Source: a virus. Taken from it: a stretch of DNA of 64,000 nt. This document shows positions 1 to 9,145 of the stretch, piece by piece (the stretch's first letter is position 1; every line of letters starts with the position of its first letter). Location: positions 27,770 to 91,769 of the IMG/VR virus record IMGVR_UViG_3300042566_000478. One strand, written 5' to 3'. Position numbers and translations under genes: made by a program. The notes below the pieces were generated by a model. The model had not been told where the DNA came from and made no database searches. It saw only the letters and a program-made list of their open reading frames with translations.

Positions 1-46
1 TTACTGAATTAATGATTGAAGACAGACTGTCCCAATTGTTTTCCAC
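1..46 (-). CDS. Partial gene, N-terminal 15 codons only
   Basis: An open frame begins with GTG (44-46) and runs off the left edge of the window. An AGGAGA Shine-Dalgarno sequence lies four bases upstream (51-56) and overlaps the TAG stop of the preceding gene, the usual spacing in this replication operon. The visible product starts MENNWDSLSS. This is too short to assign a function; it is the next member of the polymerase operon. Confidence 0.6.
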   Translation of the reverse strand, partial: MENNWDSLSSIINSV

Positions 47-54
47 TTGTTCTC

Positions 55-432
55 CTATACCCAGTTAGATTGTTCACCTTGGTCGTAAAGTGAGTTCCAC
101 CCACATTCAAAACATCTTGGTGCAGGTACTTTACCACCTGCTGATGCATTTGAGCGACTAAAAACTTTATTACCTCCACAACGTGGACAAGTTTGATTTC
201 CGTCTACACGATGTGCTTCTCCACCCTTCCAATTCCTAATAGCACTGCCCATATCTGTTTGACCATTGGGGTCAACCTGCTGTGCCACATTAGTTTGGTG
301 CTGTAACGGTGACTGCATCACACGCTGTTGTGCTTGCTGTTGTAATGCTGGAAGCACCACACGTTCTGTAGGCAATGACCTACGCTCTTCTTGGGGTGCG
401 TTGCTTAGTTTTCTATCCCACCAACTACTCAT
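55..432 (-). CDS. Small zinc-ribbon protein
   Basis: A 125-residue protein with a Gln-rich N-terminal half and a C-terminal zinc ribbon made of CPRCGG (about residues 82-87) and CFECGW (about 107-112), two CxxC knuckles about 20 residues apart. Zinc ribbons of this size bind nucleic acid or protein partners; no catalytic motif is visible. It starts at ATG 432 with an AAGGAAG ribosome-binding site and lies downstream of the polymerase and a small acidic protein, so a replication or transcription accessory role is possible. The specific function is unknown. Confidence 0.7.
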   Translation of the reverse strand: MSSWWDRKLSNAPQEERRSLPTERVVLPALQQQAQQRVMQSPLQHQTNVAQQVDPNGQTDMGSAIRNWKGGEAHRVDGNQTCPRCGGNKVFSRSNASAGGKVPAPRCFECGWNSLYDQGEQSNWV

Positions 433-441
433 TGTTCTTCC

Positions 442-792
442 TTATTCTACAGGTGATATTAACGCAATAACTTGGTTTTCTAACATCTTTTGTACGAGAG
501 CCATACCAAATGCTACTAGTACCCCCTTGGAGCCTTCAAGCATAGCAGGGGGTGGTAATTCTTCATCATCCATTGTTTTGGACAACACCTCAGTAAACCA
601 TTCTACTGACTCTTCAATCTCATCATAGATACCAAAGTCATGTAGTAATTCCCATTGGTCGTCAATAAGTTGTTCTTCTAATTCCTGTACTTCTTGAGAA
701 GGTGGAGTCATCCCAACACTTTGAGCAATCTGTTGTCCACCAGGAAAGGAAAGCATCAGGCAAAAGTTTCTCTTTTCTGCAATATCGTTCAT
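442..792 (-). CDS. Small acidic protein translationally coupled to DNA polymerase
   Basis: A 116-residue protein of unknown function. I place the start at ATG 792 because it overlaps the TGA stop of the polymerase gene as ATGA, the coupling used throughout this genome; a longer reading to 831 would run back inside the polymerase gene. The product is acidic (VQELEEQLIDDQWELL, DDEELPPP) and largely helical in the middle, with a hydrophobic C-terminal stretch (about residues 85-116). No recognised domain. Its position directly after polA suggests co-expression with the replisome. Confidence 0.65.
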   Translation of the reverse strand: MNDIAEKRNFCLMLSFPGGQQIAQSVGMTPPSQEVQELEEQLIDDQWELLHDFGIYDEIEESVEWFTEVLSKTMDDEELPPPAMLEGSKGVLVAFGMALVQKMLENQVIALISPVE

Positions 793-2840
793 TTTCCTTT
801 TGCCTCCGACCAGTTCGTTGCTGCATGACAAGACACCTTAAGTGTGACTCCCATAATACTCCTATCGTGGCCCATAGCAGTAACTAGGGTGGACATTGCA
901 GAGTTTTCATCTTCTTCTGGGGCAACTGCAACAAGTTCGTCATGTACTTGTACCAGCATCTTGGCATTAGTTCCTACAAAGGCTTTGTTTACGTCAATCA
1001 TGGCTTGCTTACAAATATCTGCGGCACTTCCCTGAATGATGGCGTTAATAGCCTGCCGTTGTGCTCGTGACTGTGTGAACGAGTCTTTGGACAAAAGGTC
1101 TGGAAGTCTGCGCCTACGACCAGTCAAGGTAGTTACATACCCAACTCGTGCGGCTTTGGTAATAGCAAGTTGCTTCCAACGTGTCAGTTCTGCAAAACTC
1201 TTATAGTAATTATTCAAAATTTCCATAGCATGCTCATCGTCAATGCCTGTAGTACGGGCAAGTTTTGCATAACCACCACCGTATGCGGTAAGAAAGTTTA
1301 CTCCCTTACCAATCTGTCGTTCTTCTGATGACACTTCGCCTACGGGTTTCTTAAATACAGCAGCCGCAGTTGCGGCGTGAATGTCCTCGTTGTTTCTAAA
1401 AATGCGAAGCAACTGCTGGTCTTGGCTAAACATAGCCATTACTCGGAGTTCAATCTGGTCATAGTCAGCCACAAGCATTGTGTACCCATCTGGTGGAACA
1501 AACAAACTACGAATAGTTGAATCTCGTGGGATGTTCTGCAAGTTCGGGTTAGACGAAGACAAACGACCAGTTGCGGCTCGGTGCAAGTTAAAAGACGGAT
1601 GTAACTTACCGTTGTTCAACTTAGGCAAAAGACCATCAACATATGTTGACTTCATCTTTTGGATTTCCGCATAGTTCAACAACAGTGGGATTAGTGGATG
1701 CTTATCTTTTAACTTCTCCAAAGCCTCGTTGTCTACAGACGGAGCACCCTTGTTAGTTTTCTTAGTTGGTTTAAGACCAAGCCCACCTGCTCGTTTACCC
1801 GTAAACAAATAGGTTTGTTTGTCCTTGTTAGAGTCTGGGTTAAACCCAGCATAAGAGTTGTCCACAATGTCTAAGAGACACTCTCTAATCTTGTTGTCTA
1901 ACTCTTTGCGAAGCAGTTTAAGTGAGGCTGTGTTTACTGTAATGCCCTCATCTTCCATCAGCATGAGTACACGAAGCACTTCCATATCCTGTTTAATTGC
2001 AGGCTGGAGTTCTTCATGCATATTAAGTTTTGCTCGTAACTTTGAGTACAGCATCCATGTCCAACGAGCATCTAAGTGAACGTACTTAGCCGCAGAACTA
2101 AAGGGTACTGTGTTAATGACAGCACCAAGTTTTCCTTCTTTGGCGTAAGCGTCATGCCCACCAAAGTTTTGAGCAATTAAGTTGGTTAACGAAAATGATT
2201 GAGAGTTCTCATCTTCCAGATGTTGGAGAATCATTGTGTCAACATATGGGCCTGGAGGTAACTCTCCGTAATACTTCTTTATAGAACGAGCGTCAAACTT
2301 TACGTTGTGTCCTACCTTTGTAAGTTCACTAAAGAATATAGGGCGAAGCGCTTCAAACACTTCGTATTTAGATAACTGTTGTGGTGGTTCTGAGTACACG
2401 CCAGGAATCACATACTTGGCTTTAGCCATTGACTCCTTACCGCTTACAGTTACCTTGCGATATCCAGGTGGTGGAATGGTTGTACCATCACCACGCTCTT
2501 CTGGAACAATAATCTCGCCAAGAAGGTGACCCATTGGAATAGCCCATGAGCGACCATACGTAGCAATCCCAATCCAAAAGACTTCGTTGCGTAACGGGTC
2601 TAATGCCAAATCTTTGAGGTAACGCTGGCGAATTGCTTCTGTTGATGAAGCGACAATAGAGTCCGTAGGGTTCTTGAGTGTTGCGATGTGGTCTTTGCAC
2701 TCTTTTGTAAAAAGTGCATTGATATCATCATGGCGCTCAATCACCCCACGGGACTCAATGTCAAAGGCGAACTCCCCTGCCTTTGTAACTACCTCAACAA
2801 GTTCATGCAACTCTTCAACGGTGTGTACCGTTTGTTGCAT
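789..2840 (-). CDS. polA: DNA polymerase, family A (Pol I type) with 3'-5' exonuclease
   Basis: A 683-residue replicative polymerase. The N-terminal half holds a DnaQ-like proofreading domain: FDIES with D27/E29 as exo I, and GHNVKFD with D183 as exo II. The palm and fingers follow: motif A DYDQIELR (D459), the O-helix motif RQIGKGVNFLTAYG (R508, K512, F516, Y520) and motif C VHDEL (D634/E635). There is no 5'-3' exonuclease domain, as is usual for phage enzymes. F516 matches Phe762 of E. coli Pol I. It starts at ATG 2840 after AGTAGGATTC, six bases from the SSB stop. It presumably copies the phage genome with the helicase and primase encoded upstream. Confidence 0.97.
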   Translation of the reverse strand: MQQTVHTVEELHELVEVVTKAGEFAFDIESRGVIERHDDINALFTKECKDHIATLKNPTDSIVASSTEAIRQRYLKDLALDPLRNEVFWIGIATYGRSWAIPMGHLLGEIIVPEERGDGTTIPPPGYRKVTVSGKESMAKAKYVIPGVYSEPPQQLSKYEVFEALRPIFFSELTKVGHNVKFDARSIKKYYGELPPGPYVDTMILQHLEDENSQSFSLTNLIAQNFGGHDAYAKEGKLGAVINTVPFSSAAKYVHLDARWTWMLYSKLRAKLNMHEELQPAIKQDMEVLRVLMLMEDEGITVNTASLKLLRKELDNKIRECLLDIVDNSYAGFNPDSNKDKQTYLFTGKRAGGLGLKPTKKTNKGAPSVDNEALEKLKDKHPLIPLLLNYAEIQKMKSTYVDGLLPKLNNGKLHPSFNLHRAATGRLSSSNPNLQNIPRDSTIRSLFVPPDGYTMLVADYDQIELRVMAMFSQDQQLLRIFRNNEDIHAATAAAVFKKPVGEVSSEERQIGKGVNFLTAYGGGYAKLARTTGIDDEHAMEILNNYYKSFAELTRWKQLAITKAARVGYVTTLTGRRRRLPDLLSKDSFTQSRAQRQAINAIIQGSAADICKQAMIDVNKAFVGTNAKMLVQVHDELVAVAPEEDENSAMSTLVTAMGHDRSIMGVTLKVSCHAATNWSEAKGK

Positions 2841-2845
2841 GAATC

Positions 2846-3514
2846 CTACTGAGCGTCAAGAATGTCTGTTGCTACTTCCAACAGTTCTGTGCGAGTAGGA
2901 ATCTTGATAATGCTTGGGTCGTAAGCATTATTCTTCAACACCTTCATAGTGTCTTCGTCAAATGCTTTGAGGTTCCACTCTTCAAGGTCACGCTCACGCA
3001 CCATCTGCAAAATGGTTTGTGTCTGTGCTCCCTTACCAGTCTTGGATACTGCCCAGTAGTTCTTGGACAAAGGTCCTTGGCGTGGGTCAAGGTGGAAGTT
3101 CTTAAGTTGGTCAATCAAACGAACGCCAACTTCAAACGACTTAACAATTGCTTCTTCTTCGTTGCTGAGTACAGCAATGTTGAATGCAAACTTGGTGCTT
3201 GGGCGATTGCCTGCATCACAAAGTGGGCAACCGTTTGGGTCATCGTGCAGACAAACAAATGACTTCTGGCCTTGGCGACCATCAATCCAGTGTGTGCGGA
3301 ACGATGCATACGGCTCGTCTTCCAAGAACTTAATGACTTGTGTGTCTTCAGTTACCTTAAATCGTTGTGCGTATGGAGATGCTGCTTCTTGTACACGGTC
3401 TGCTGCACCCCAACCACGCTTAATGGTTTTAGATGCAGTAGGTGCGCTAACAGCCTCTGTTTTCTTCGGTGTGATTTCTTGCTCGTCATCTTCGTAATCG
3501 TCATAATTTGACAT
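2846..3514 (-). CDS. Single-stranded DNA-binding protein, gp32-like with zinc site
   Basis: A 222-residue protein resembling T4 gp32-type SSBs. A short acidic N-terminus (NYDDYEDDEQE) is followed by a core with a likely zinc site, C88-x-H90-x5-C96-x2-C99 (FVCLHDD...GCPLC), which matches the His/Cys-rich subdomain of gp32. It lies directly upstream of the polymerase in the same operon, where an SSB would be expected. The acidic tail is at the N-terminus rather than the C-terminus, which differs from gp32 and bacterial SSB. The call rests on the zinc motif and context; it could be another zinc-containing replication protein. Confidence 0.7.
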   Translation of the reverse strand: MSNYDDYEDDEQEITPKKTEAVSAPTASKTIKRGWGAADRVQEAASPYAQRFKVTEDTQVIKFLEDEPYASFRTHWIDGRQGQKSFVCLHDDPNGCPLCDAGNRPSTKFAFNIAVLSNEEEAIVKSFEVGVRLIDQLKNFHLDPRQGPLSKNYWAVSKTGKGAQTQTILQMVRERDLEEWNLKAFDEDTMKVLKNNAYDPSIIKIPTRTELLEVATDILDAQ

Positions 3515-3536
3515 GATGTACCTTGCTCTTTCAGTG

Positions 3537-3977
3537 TTAATTTGACCAGTGTTCTTTTATGTGTTTTTTAAAGCCTACCCAATCTGCACCTTTTCCTCGT
3601 GGATTGTTGAGTCCAAAGTGTTCAACTGAGTAGAGCAATAACTCTACCTGCTTCTTGCTGTATAACCTACGCCCTTTCAAAGGTTTTCCAGGAATTTGTT
3701 CCCCATCTGGGGTAGCGGTTCTAAATGAAGGAGTAGGTATAAACCCACGTTCTTCCCACTTCCTGATGGTTCCTGGTTTCCTATCTAGGGCTTTAGCCAC
3801 CTCACCTACGGTGTAGAAGGCTGTCTTCTCTCCACGAACCGTGTAATAGGTTGCGTGAAGAAAAACAAATGGGTCATCGTTAACTGCTGGTTTACTGCCT
3901 GCCCTGTTTTTGGGCGGCTTCTTACCAGGGTAGTTAGGCAAGTCCCCAAGGAAATCGTCTATGCCTTTAATGCCCAA
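3537..3977 (-). CDS. MerR-like helix-turn-helix DNA-binding protein
   Basis: A 146-residue protein with a basic, Pro-rich N-terminus (about 1-45) and a MerR-type winged helix at about 54-110: FYTVGEVAKALDRKPGTIRK followed by WEERGFIPTP, then GRRLYSKKQVELLL. This domain recognises DNA in MerR regulators and excisionase-like proteins. No effector domain follows, so it may act as a small regulator or an architectural factor. It overlaps the previous gene by 19 bases and lies between the SNF2 helicase and SSB genes, so it is likely part of the early replication operon. Confidence 0.8.
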   Translation of the reverse strand: MGIKGIDDFLGDLPNYPGKKPPKNRAGSKPAVNDDPFVFLHATYYTVRGEKTAFYTVGEVAKALDRKPGTIRKWEERGFIPTPSFRTATPDGEQIPGKPLKGRRLYSKKQVELLLYSVEHFGLNNPRGKGADWVGFKKHIKEHWSN

Positions 3978-4378
3978 GTTTCTTTCTCAACATAAAAGGT
4001 TTTAACTTTTTCTTGAATGTCTTCGTCATTCCAAGCAAGACCAAGCAACTTGTCCTCACTAAGAACTTCAATCACTTCTTTAACTGTATCCCAGTGACCA
4101 TTCTCTTTAGCCCATGCTTCAGCAGCACTGGTATTGAATGACTTGGAGATACGGCGTTCACGCTTAAGTTCTACATCACCAAGGTCAATCCAGATGTTTC
4201 CTTTTTCGTCTGGCTTACCATGTGCGACCAACATGTCTGTCAATTGTGCCTTAAGAGCGTCTGTTCGTTTTTGGGTTTGGTCAAGTAGCGACTTGTGGTT
4301 TTTATAGTCTTCAACTACTCGCCGTGCATGCGCTTCATCAAATTCTGATGCTGGTGTTTCTCGTACAATCTTTGCCAT
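3959..4378 (-). CDS. Hypothetical coiled-coil protein of the replication operon
   Basis: A 139-residue protein. The N-terminal part (about 14-52) is predicted by eye to be a long helix or coiled coil (RRVVEDYKNHKSLLDQTQKR). A short beta segment follows (GNIWIDLGDVELKRERR), then a helical C-terminus. It starts at ATG 4378 after GAGGTATAAC, immediately after the helicase stop. No catalytic motif is seen. The layout (helix, small beta unit, helix) recalls phage replication accessory proteins, but I cannot name a family. Confidence 0.6.
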   Translation of the reverse strand: MAKIVRETPASEFDEAHARRVVEDYKNHKSLLDQTQKRTDALKAQLTDMLVAHGKPDEKGNIWIDLGDVELKRERRISKSFNTSAAEAWAKENGHWDTVKEVIEVLSEDKLLGLAWNDEDIQEKVKTFYVEKETWALKA

Positions 4379-4379
4379 G

Positions 4380-5924
4380 TTATACCTCGCTGTTTGTTAA
4401 GAACGAAGACAGTGCGCCTAAGTTCAGTTGAAAGTTTCCCTTACTGTCGTACCCACCGTCAACAAAGGCTTTATTGATGTTTCTCTTCTCTTGCAACATT
4501 TCGTATTGTCTTTCCTCAATACTGCCCTTCATAACGAATGACACGATATTAACGTGTGGAAACTCAGATGACAACCTGATAATTCTGGCTTCTCTTTGGT
4601 CCAATTTTCCAGCACTCCAAGGAAGGTCATAGGAAATCAAGTAGTTAGCCACGGGTAAGTCTACGCCGTAACCACCAGCATCAGATGACAAGAACAGCCT
4701 TGTGTTCTGGTCTGTAGCAAATTGTTGCTTGGCTTTATCTCTAGATAAAGTATCCATTCCACCCATAAACAATACGCTGTTAGTAAGGTGTTTAGTTGCT
4801 TCTTGAATAAGTTTAAGATTGTTCTTAAAAAATGAAAACAATACAATTTTGTTTTTAGGGTCTTCATTAAGAACATCTTCAATGTACTGAAGTACAGCAT
4901 CTAACTTAGGAGTGTTGTACTTACCTGAAAGCATTCCACGAGAAATAATGTCTGCGGAATAGCGACTTCCTCCAGCAGTCTTATCATCCATAAACAAACA
5001 AGCAGATATATGTACTAATTGTGGGTTATCGCAGAACATGCGAAGAGTTGTAAGTTTGGACATAATGTCACCTTGTGCATCACCTGCACCAGCATTACCG
5101 TAGTAGTTAGCCCACAAATCAAAACTACGACCATGTTGTGTAACTGCTTTCTGAATTGCTTGTAACAACTCTTCAGCAATTACCTTGTATGTTGCTGCAC
5201 CTGCTGAATCAAATGGAACAGGAATGAAGTGGTTAATAACCTGGGGTAACTGGTCTTGAATGTCCTCACGGGTTTTACGAACCATTACATCTTTCATGCT
5301 CTCATGTAATGATTTGAGGTTTCGGTATCTGCTTGGCTTGCCAAAGTGGTCACGGACAATAAAGGTTCGGTCAAACACTTCGTACTTACCCAATACTGCT
5401 GGGTCAACAAACTCCATAATTGAAAACAACTCTTCTGGTCTGTTCTCAATTGGTTGACCCGTAAGTGCAAATCTGTAATGGTACTTTTTACCTATGCGCT
5501 TGATTAACCTTGAGCGCTTGGTTCTTGGTGTTTTAATCATTGTTGCTTCGTCAACCACAATGGCATCAAACTTATGTTTTTCAAAATCTGCAAGGTCGTT
5601 AGCCAGTGACTCTGGGTTTACAATTACATATTGAGAACTCAATGCTGTACGCCACAGTTTCTTGCGAGCAGCAACAGTCCCATCAATCACAATAGAAGAT
5701 GAATCAGTAAACTTTTTAATTTCACGGTCCCATTGATATTTAAGAGATGACGGAACAACAACAAGAACTTTGGTCACTTCTTTGGATGCCAACAATGTTT
5801 CTAGTGCGGAGATGGTGGTTACTGTTTTACCAGCACCCATCACAAGAGCAAGAAGCATTTGACCACGGTCAATCATCAACTCGGTGGCCTCTTCTTGAAA
5901 CGGATACAACTTACCCTTAAACAC
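4380..5924 (-). CDS. SNF2-type superfamily 2 DNA helicase/ATPase
   Basis: A 514-residue SWI2/SNF2-like ATPase. Motif I is MGAGKT (29-34), motif II DEAT (125-128), motif III LTGQPIEN (154-161). The C-terminal RecA-like lobe has SSDAGGYGVDLP and the arginine-finger motif DQREARIIRL (about 412-450). Proteins of this family translocate on duplex DNA; in phages they occur with replication and recombination genes. It starts at GTG 5924, overlapping the end of the primase gene by eight bases. It is about the minimal family length with no added DNA-binding domain, so it probably works with other replisome proteins. Confidence 0.92.
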   Translation of the reverse strand: MFKGKLYPFQEEATELMIDRGQMLLALVMGAGKTVTTISALETLLASKEVTKVLVVVPSSLKYQWDREIKKFTDSSSIVIDGTVAARKKLWRTALSSQYVIVNPESLANDLADFEKHKFDAIVVDEATMIKTPRTKRSRLIKRIGKKYHYRFALTGQPIENRPEELFSIMEFVDPAVLGKYEVFDRTFIVRDHFGKPSRYRNLKSLHESMKDVMVRKTREDIQDQLPQVINHFIPVPFDSAGAATYKVIAEELLQAIQKAVTQHGRSFDLWANYYGNAGAGDAQGDIMSKLTTLRMFCDNPQLVHISACLFMDDKTAGGSRYSADIISRGMLSGKYNTPKLDAVLQYIEDVLNEDPKNKIVLFSFFKNNLKLIQEATKHLTNSVLFMGGMDTLSRDKAKQQFATDQNTRLFLSSDAGGYGVDLPVANYLISYDLPWSAGKLDQREARIIRLSSEFPHVNIVSFVMKGSIEERQYEMLQEKRNINKAFVDGGYDSKGNFQLNLGALSSFLTNSEV

Positions 5925-6843
5925 TTAACCACCAGGGAAATACTGAGGCGTTTTTAAGTGCTGTGATAATTTCGTCTTGAGTCATGTCACCGATGTCTTT
6001 TGCGTTCGTGTGTGCGTAGTGTATATATTTTATACCATTCCTGAAGGATGGTAGTTGCTTTTTAAGCCTTTTTGCGGAGTCAATACCTGCATCGTCATTG
6101 TCCATTGCAATGATAAGAGTGTCCACATGGTCTGAAAGAATCCTAATCTGTTCTTTACTAACCGCAGCACCAAAGGTAGCCAAACCACGAACACCGTTAG
6201 CAACTGTGTGAATACGAGCAACGTCTAACGGGGACTCAACAAGAACCGCAGTCTTCTTGTCCAGTTTGTCAATACCGAACAATGTCGCAGATTTCTTTAC
6301 ACCAATTGGATAGTTGCGAACCTTTGATGGTTCTTTCTCTTGCCAGCCAAGCAACTCTCCCATTGGAGAAACAATCGGCAAAATCCAAGCCTGCTTCTTT
6401 TCGTCAAACCTGATGCCATACTTTCGTGCAGACTCTCGGTCAATGCCACGAGTCCATAACCAATCGTCAGATGGTGCAGAGAATGCACTAAACATCTTCC
6501 AATCAACTTCTGGCTTTACTACCTCAACTGGTTCTGCTGTGAGTCTCTCTAACCCAGTCTCAATGAGAAAAGAATGTACTGCAATAATGCTGTCAGGTTC
6601 ACCTGTCAATTCAGAAACAAGCGTGGACAAAGTTCCTTTAGCACCGCATGAGTAACAAATCCACAAACCGCTACGTGCGTTCATGGACCATGATGGTGAG
6701 TTGTCTGCTTTACCTGTGGTCTTTTCATGCACAGGGCAACACGCAGAAATCTCTTTCTCACCTACACGCTTTACCTTGACACCTAAACGTGACAAGACAT
6801 CAGCAATGTCAGTAATACCAGTTGTCCCTGTCGCTGTCATCAT
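5917..6843 (-). CDS. DnaG-like primase (zinc finger + TOPRIM)
   Basis: A 308-residue protein. The N-terminus has a CHC2 zinc finger: C36-P-V-H39 and C63-Y-S-C66, the DNA-reading module of DnaG primases. The middle domain (about 110-190) leads into a TOPRIM fold with E203 (LVESPLDVA) and the acidic pair D248-N-D250 (IIAMDNDDAG), which bind the catalytic metal ions. It lacks the long C-terminal helicase-interaction domain of bacterial DnaG, so it is a compact phage primase. The start at 6843 lies inside the end of the helicase gene after GGGAGAGA; a second ATG at 6840 is equally well placed. Confidence 0.92.
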   Translation of the reverse strand: MMTATGTTGITDIADVLSRLGVKVKRVGEKEISACCPVHEKTTGKADNSPSWSMNARSGLWICYSCGAKGTLSTLVSELTGEPDSIIAVHSFLIETGLERLTAEPVEVVKPEVDWKMFSAFSAPSDDWLWTRGIDRESARKYGIRFDEKKQAWILPIVSPMGELLGWQEKEPSKVRNYPIGVKKSATLFGIDKLDKKTAVLVESPLDVARIHTVANGVRGLATFGAAVSKEQIRILSDHVDTLIIAMDNDDAGIDSAKRLKKQLPSFRNGIKYIHYAHTNAKDIGDMTQDEIITALKNASVFPWWLSV

Positions 6844-8074
6844 TCTCTCCCTCTTCTCCTACTTCTGTAAAGTCCATGTTGTTCCAGTCCCAGTTAATTC
6901 GGATTTCTCCAGATGGGGCAGAACGAGCAATAACTACACGAATGATTCCTTGGTTCTCAATGTCTGGGTCAGACTCAACAGCAAGTACCAAGTCAGAGTC
7001 TTGAGCAAACGATGAGGTGTAACCGATTGAGTCAACAGTTACTCTGCGTGACTTCTTGTTACCTAACTTCCACGAAAGAACCTGTGTAGTACCAACAATT
7101 GGAATGTCAGCATTTTGAGCAAGTCGCTTTAACGAACGAGTGATGTTAGTCAAGGCTTGTGGCGAACCTTTTGGTTCTCCCTGCTCGTCATCCATGAGGT
7201 ACACACCGTCAACAAACAAAATGTCTGGTTTGTATTCCTGAACTTTTGCCGCTAGTGAACTTACTGTAGTAAGTGACGAGGTGTCTTCAGTAATGATAAA
7301 TGGGTGCATGTTCTTGCGTAGTCGCAATGACTCACGCACTTTTTCAAACTCCTGGTCAGAAAGACTTGCTCTCAAGATATTGCTGTATGGAACTTTGGCA
7401 ACAATCGCATCGTAACGTGCGGCTTGTTCTTCAGCCGACATTTCAAATGAAACAAACAGTGGTCGCTTACCGTGAATGTGGGCAGCGTTAGCCATCATCA
7501 AGGTCATCAATGATTTACCCTTCTTTGCTTCACCAACGAATGTAATTAACTGTTGAGGGCGAAGACCTGAAGTAATGCGGTCAAGTCCGTTAATCCCAGT
7601 GGGGATACCACGCAGAGAGTTTGGCATCTTGCGAAGTTCGTCATACTTTTCTAATCGTGCTTCCCAAGTCTCAATAAGGTTTACATCTCGTAGGCGAGCA
7701 ACATCTGCTCCAGCCTTTTGAACGCCTGCGGCAAGCAACTTAAATGCTTCACTTGTATCACCAGCGTTAAGTGCAGGCATCGCTGCTGACATGGCTTCAA
7801 CAAGGTTGCGTTGTCGGTAGCCAGCGTAGAGTTCATCAACCAATGCAGTGAATGGTTCTTGTTTGGCATCAACTACTTTTACTTCACCAAACTCCAAACT
7901 GAGCGCACGTTCAGTTGGAACTGAACCATGATTACGCCAGTAGGTAATTACCCATGACCAAATCTGGCCCCACTCTTTAGTGAAGTGGTCGGCTTTTACA
8001 CCGTGCTTTAATGGGTATGAAACGTCTTGCTCATTGATTACTTTGCTGATTAAGAGTTGTTCTGCACTAGCCAT
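6809..8074 (-). CDS. Replicative DNA helicase, DnaB/RecA-fold
   Basis: A 421-residue helicase. The N-terminal helical region (about 1-125) resembles the DnaB N-terminal collar (SAEQLLISKVINEQD). The C-terminal RecA-like core has Walker A GEAKKGKS (181-188), an SFEMSAEEQAAR segment typical of DnaB, a hydrophobic Walker B strand ending in D (ILFVDGVYLM) and a sensor region around GTTQVLSW. It should form the hexameric fork helicase. It is encoded between the DnaC-like loader and the primase, whose start overlaps its end by 35 bases. The acidic C-terminal tail (EEGENDDSDRDNW) is of the kind that contacts partner proteins. Confidence 0.93.
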   Translation of the reverse strand: MASAEQLLISKVINEQDVSYPLKHGVKADHFTKEWGQIWSWVITYWRNHGSVPTERALSLEFGEVKVVDAKQEPFTALVDELYAGYRQRNLVEAMSAAMPALNAGDTSEAFKLLAAGVQKAGADVARLRDVNLIETWEARLEKYDELRKMPNSLRGIPTGINGLDRITSGLRPQQLITFVGEAKKGKSLMTLMMANAAHIHGKRPLFVSFEMSAEEQAARYDAIVAKVPYSNILRASLSDQEFEKVRESLRLRKNMHPFIITEDTSSLTTVSSLAAKVQEYKPDILFVDGVYLMDDEQGEPKGSPQALTNITRSLKRLAQNADIPIVGTTQVLSWKLGNKKSRRVTVDSIGYTSSFAQDSDLVLAVESDPDIENQGIIRVVIARSAPSGEIRINWDWNNMDFTEVGEEGENDDSDRDNWYY

Positions 8075-8514
8075 CAGTTATTCCACGCAGTCTTTGATGA
8101 GACTACGGTTGCCCTGAGTCCAATTAATTTGTAATGCTCTTGGTCTGCAACATAAATCTGAGTGATACCACGATTGATGCTGAGGTCATAAGCAAGTTCT
8201 TTGATGTCTTGATATGCAACCACGTTTGTTGAAATCCCCTTTTTGAGTAACCACCTGTCTATCGCATCAGCGACTTGAGGTGGAAGCAGTGTATAAACCT
8301 CTGTACCTATTCCCAACCTGTTTACTGCGTCACTCAAAGATTTTATGGGAAGAGTATTTGGTTCCCACAGACGGAGGTACGAATCCCATTTCTCATTGCG
8401 TAAATAATAAGATGCCTTAACTTTTGCCAAGCCTTCTGGAGGATTAGCAAGCACACCCTCAAACATGGTTGCTTGAGAACGAGCAGTAAACGAAGACAGG
8501 TCATTACCTTGCAT
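8074..8514 (-). CDS. Hypothetical protein between helicase and loader
   Basis: A 146-residue protein with no recognised motif. I chose ATG 8514, which has AGGA nine bases upstream, over a TTG at 8544 that would overlap the loader gene further. The middle has alternating helix and strand, and the C-terminus carries a hydrophobic strand pair (GITQIYVADQ, LIGLRATVVS), suggesting an alpha/beta domain. Its stop overlaps the helicase start as TGATG, so the two are coupled. It may be a replication accessory or a structure-specific nuclease, but no active site is evident. Confidence 0.6.
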   Translation of the reverse strand: MQGNDLSSFTARSQATMFEGVLANPPEGLAKVKASYYLRNEKWDSYLRLWEPNTLPIKSLSDAVNRLGIGTEVYTLLPPQVADAIDRWLLKKGISTNVVAYQDIKELAYDLSINRGITQIYVADQEHYKLIGLRATVVSSKTAWNN

Positions 8515-9145
8515 GTTGACTAGTCCTGTAATCCTTTCCTTCAAACGGAATCTGAAGCGTTGAGTCTTGAAGAATTGATGACAAGCGTGGTCCGTAAACT
8601 TTTGCTAAAGATGCAATGGTGTATTCGGAAGTAACGATAGTAATCAACTTCTGTTCATACCGACTGTTCAACAATGATACAAGAGCACCTTTTGTAAAAT
8701 CAGTTTTCTTCTCAGCACCAAGACCGTCAAGCACCACAATGTCGTAAACCGAATTGAGGTACTTAAGCATGTACTCATCGCCGTACTCTTCTGGCAACTC
8801 CCCGTCATTACGAATCTCATCGTAAGAGGCTTCAACAAACTTTTCGGTAGTGATAAAGAAACCACCAACTTGTTTAGTTGCCAGTAACTCTGTCAACATT
8901 GCAGAAGCAAGGTGAGTTTTTCCTGTGCCAGTTGTTCCGCATAAATACAAACCTTCTCCGTTTGTACGGTTGTCATCAAAGTTCCCCATCCATCCACGAA
9001 TGGCCTTGACAACACCCCAACTACCAACTTCTTCGTTGTAGTTTTCTAAAGTCTTATCTGCATACCTACGAGGAATGTGTGCGTTGGATACACGCTCTTT
9101 TGGTTGGCGGTTGCGCCAGTAACGAGGACCATGCCAATCAGTCAT
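8504..9145 (-). CDS. DnaC-like helicase loader ATPase (AAA+)
   Basis: A 213-residue AAA+ protein. Walker A is GTTGTGKTH (about residues 70-78), Walker B is DIVVLDGLG, and a sensor segment TIVTSEYT and an arginine-rich C-terminus (GPRLSSIL) follow, as in DnaC/IstB/DnaI loaders. I set the start at ATG 9145 because it overlaps the previous stop (ATGACTGA) and has GGAGAAG upstream; an in-frame ATG at 9172 would extend back into the upstream gene. It likely loads the adjacent DnaB-like helicase at the origin, together with the initiator encoded two genes upstream. Confidence 0.88.
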   Translation of the reverse strand: MTDWHGPRYWRNRQPKERVSNAHIPRRYADKTLENYNEEVGSWGVVKAIRGWMGNFDDNRTNGEGLYLCGTTGTGKTHLASAMLTELLATKQVGGFFITTEKFVEASYDEIRNDGELPEEYGDEYMLKYLNSVYDIVVLDGLGAEKKTDFTKGALVSLLNSRYEQKLITIVTSEYTIASLAKVYGPRLSSILQDSTLQIPFEGKDYRTSQHAR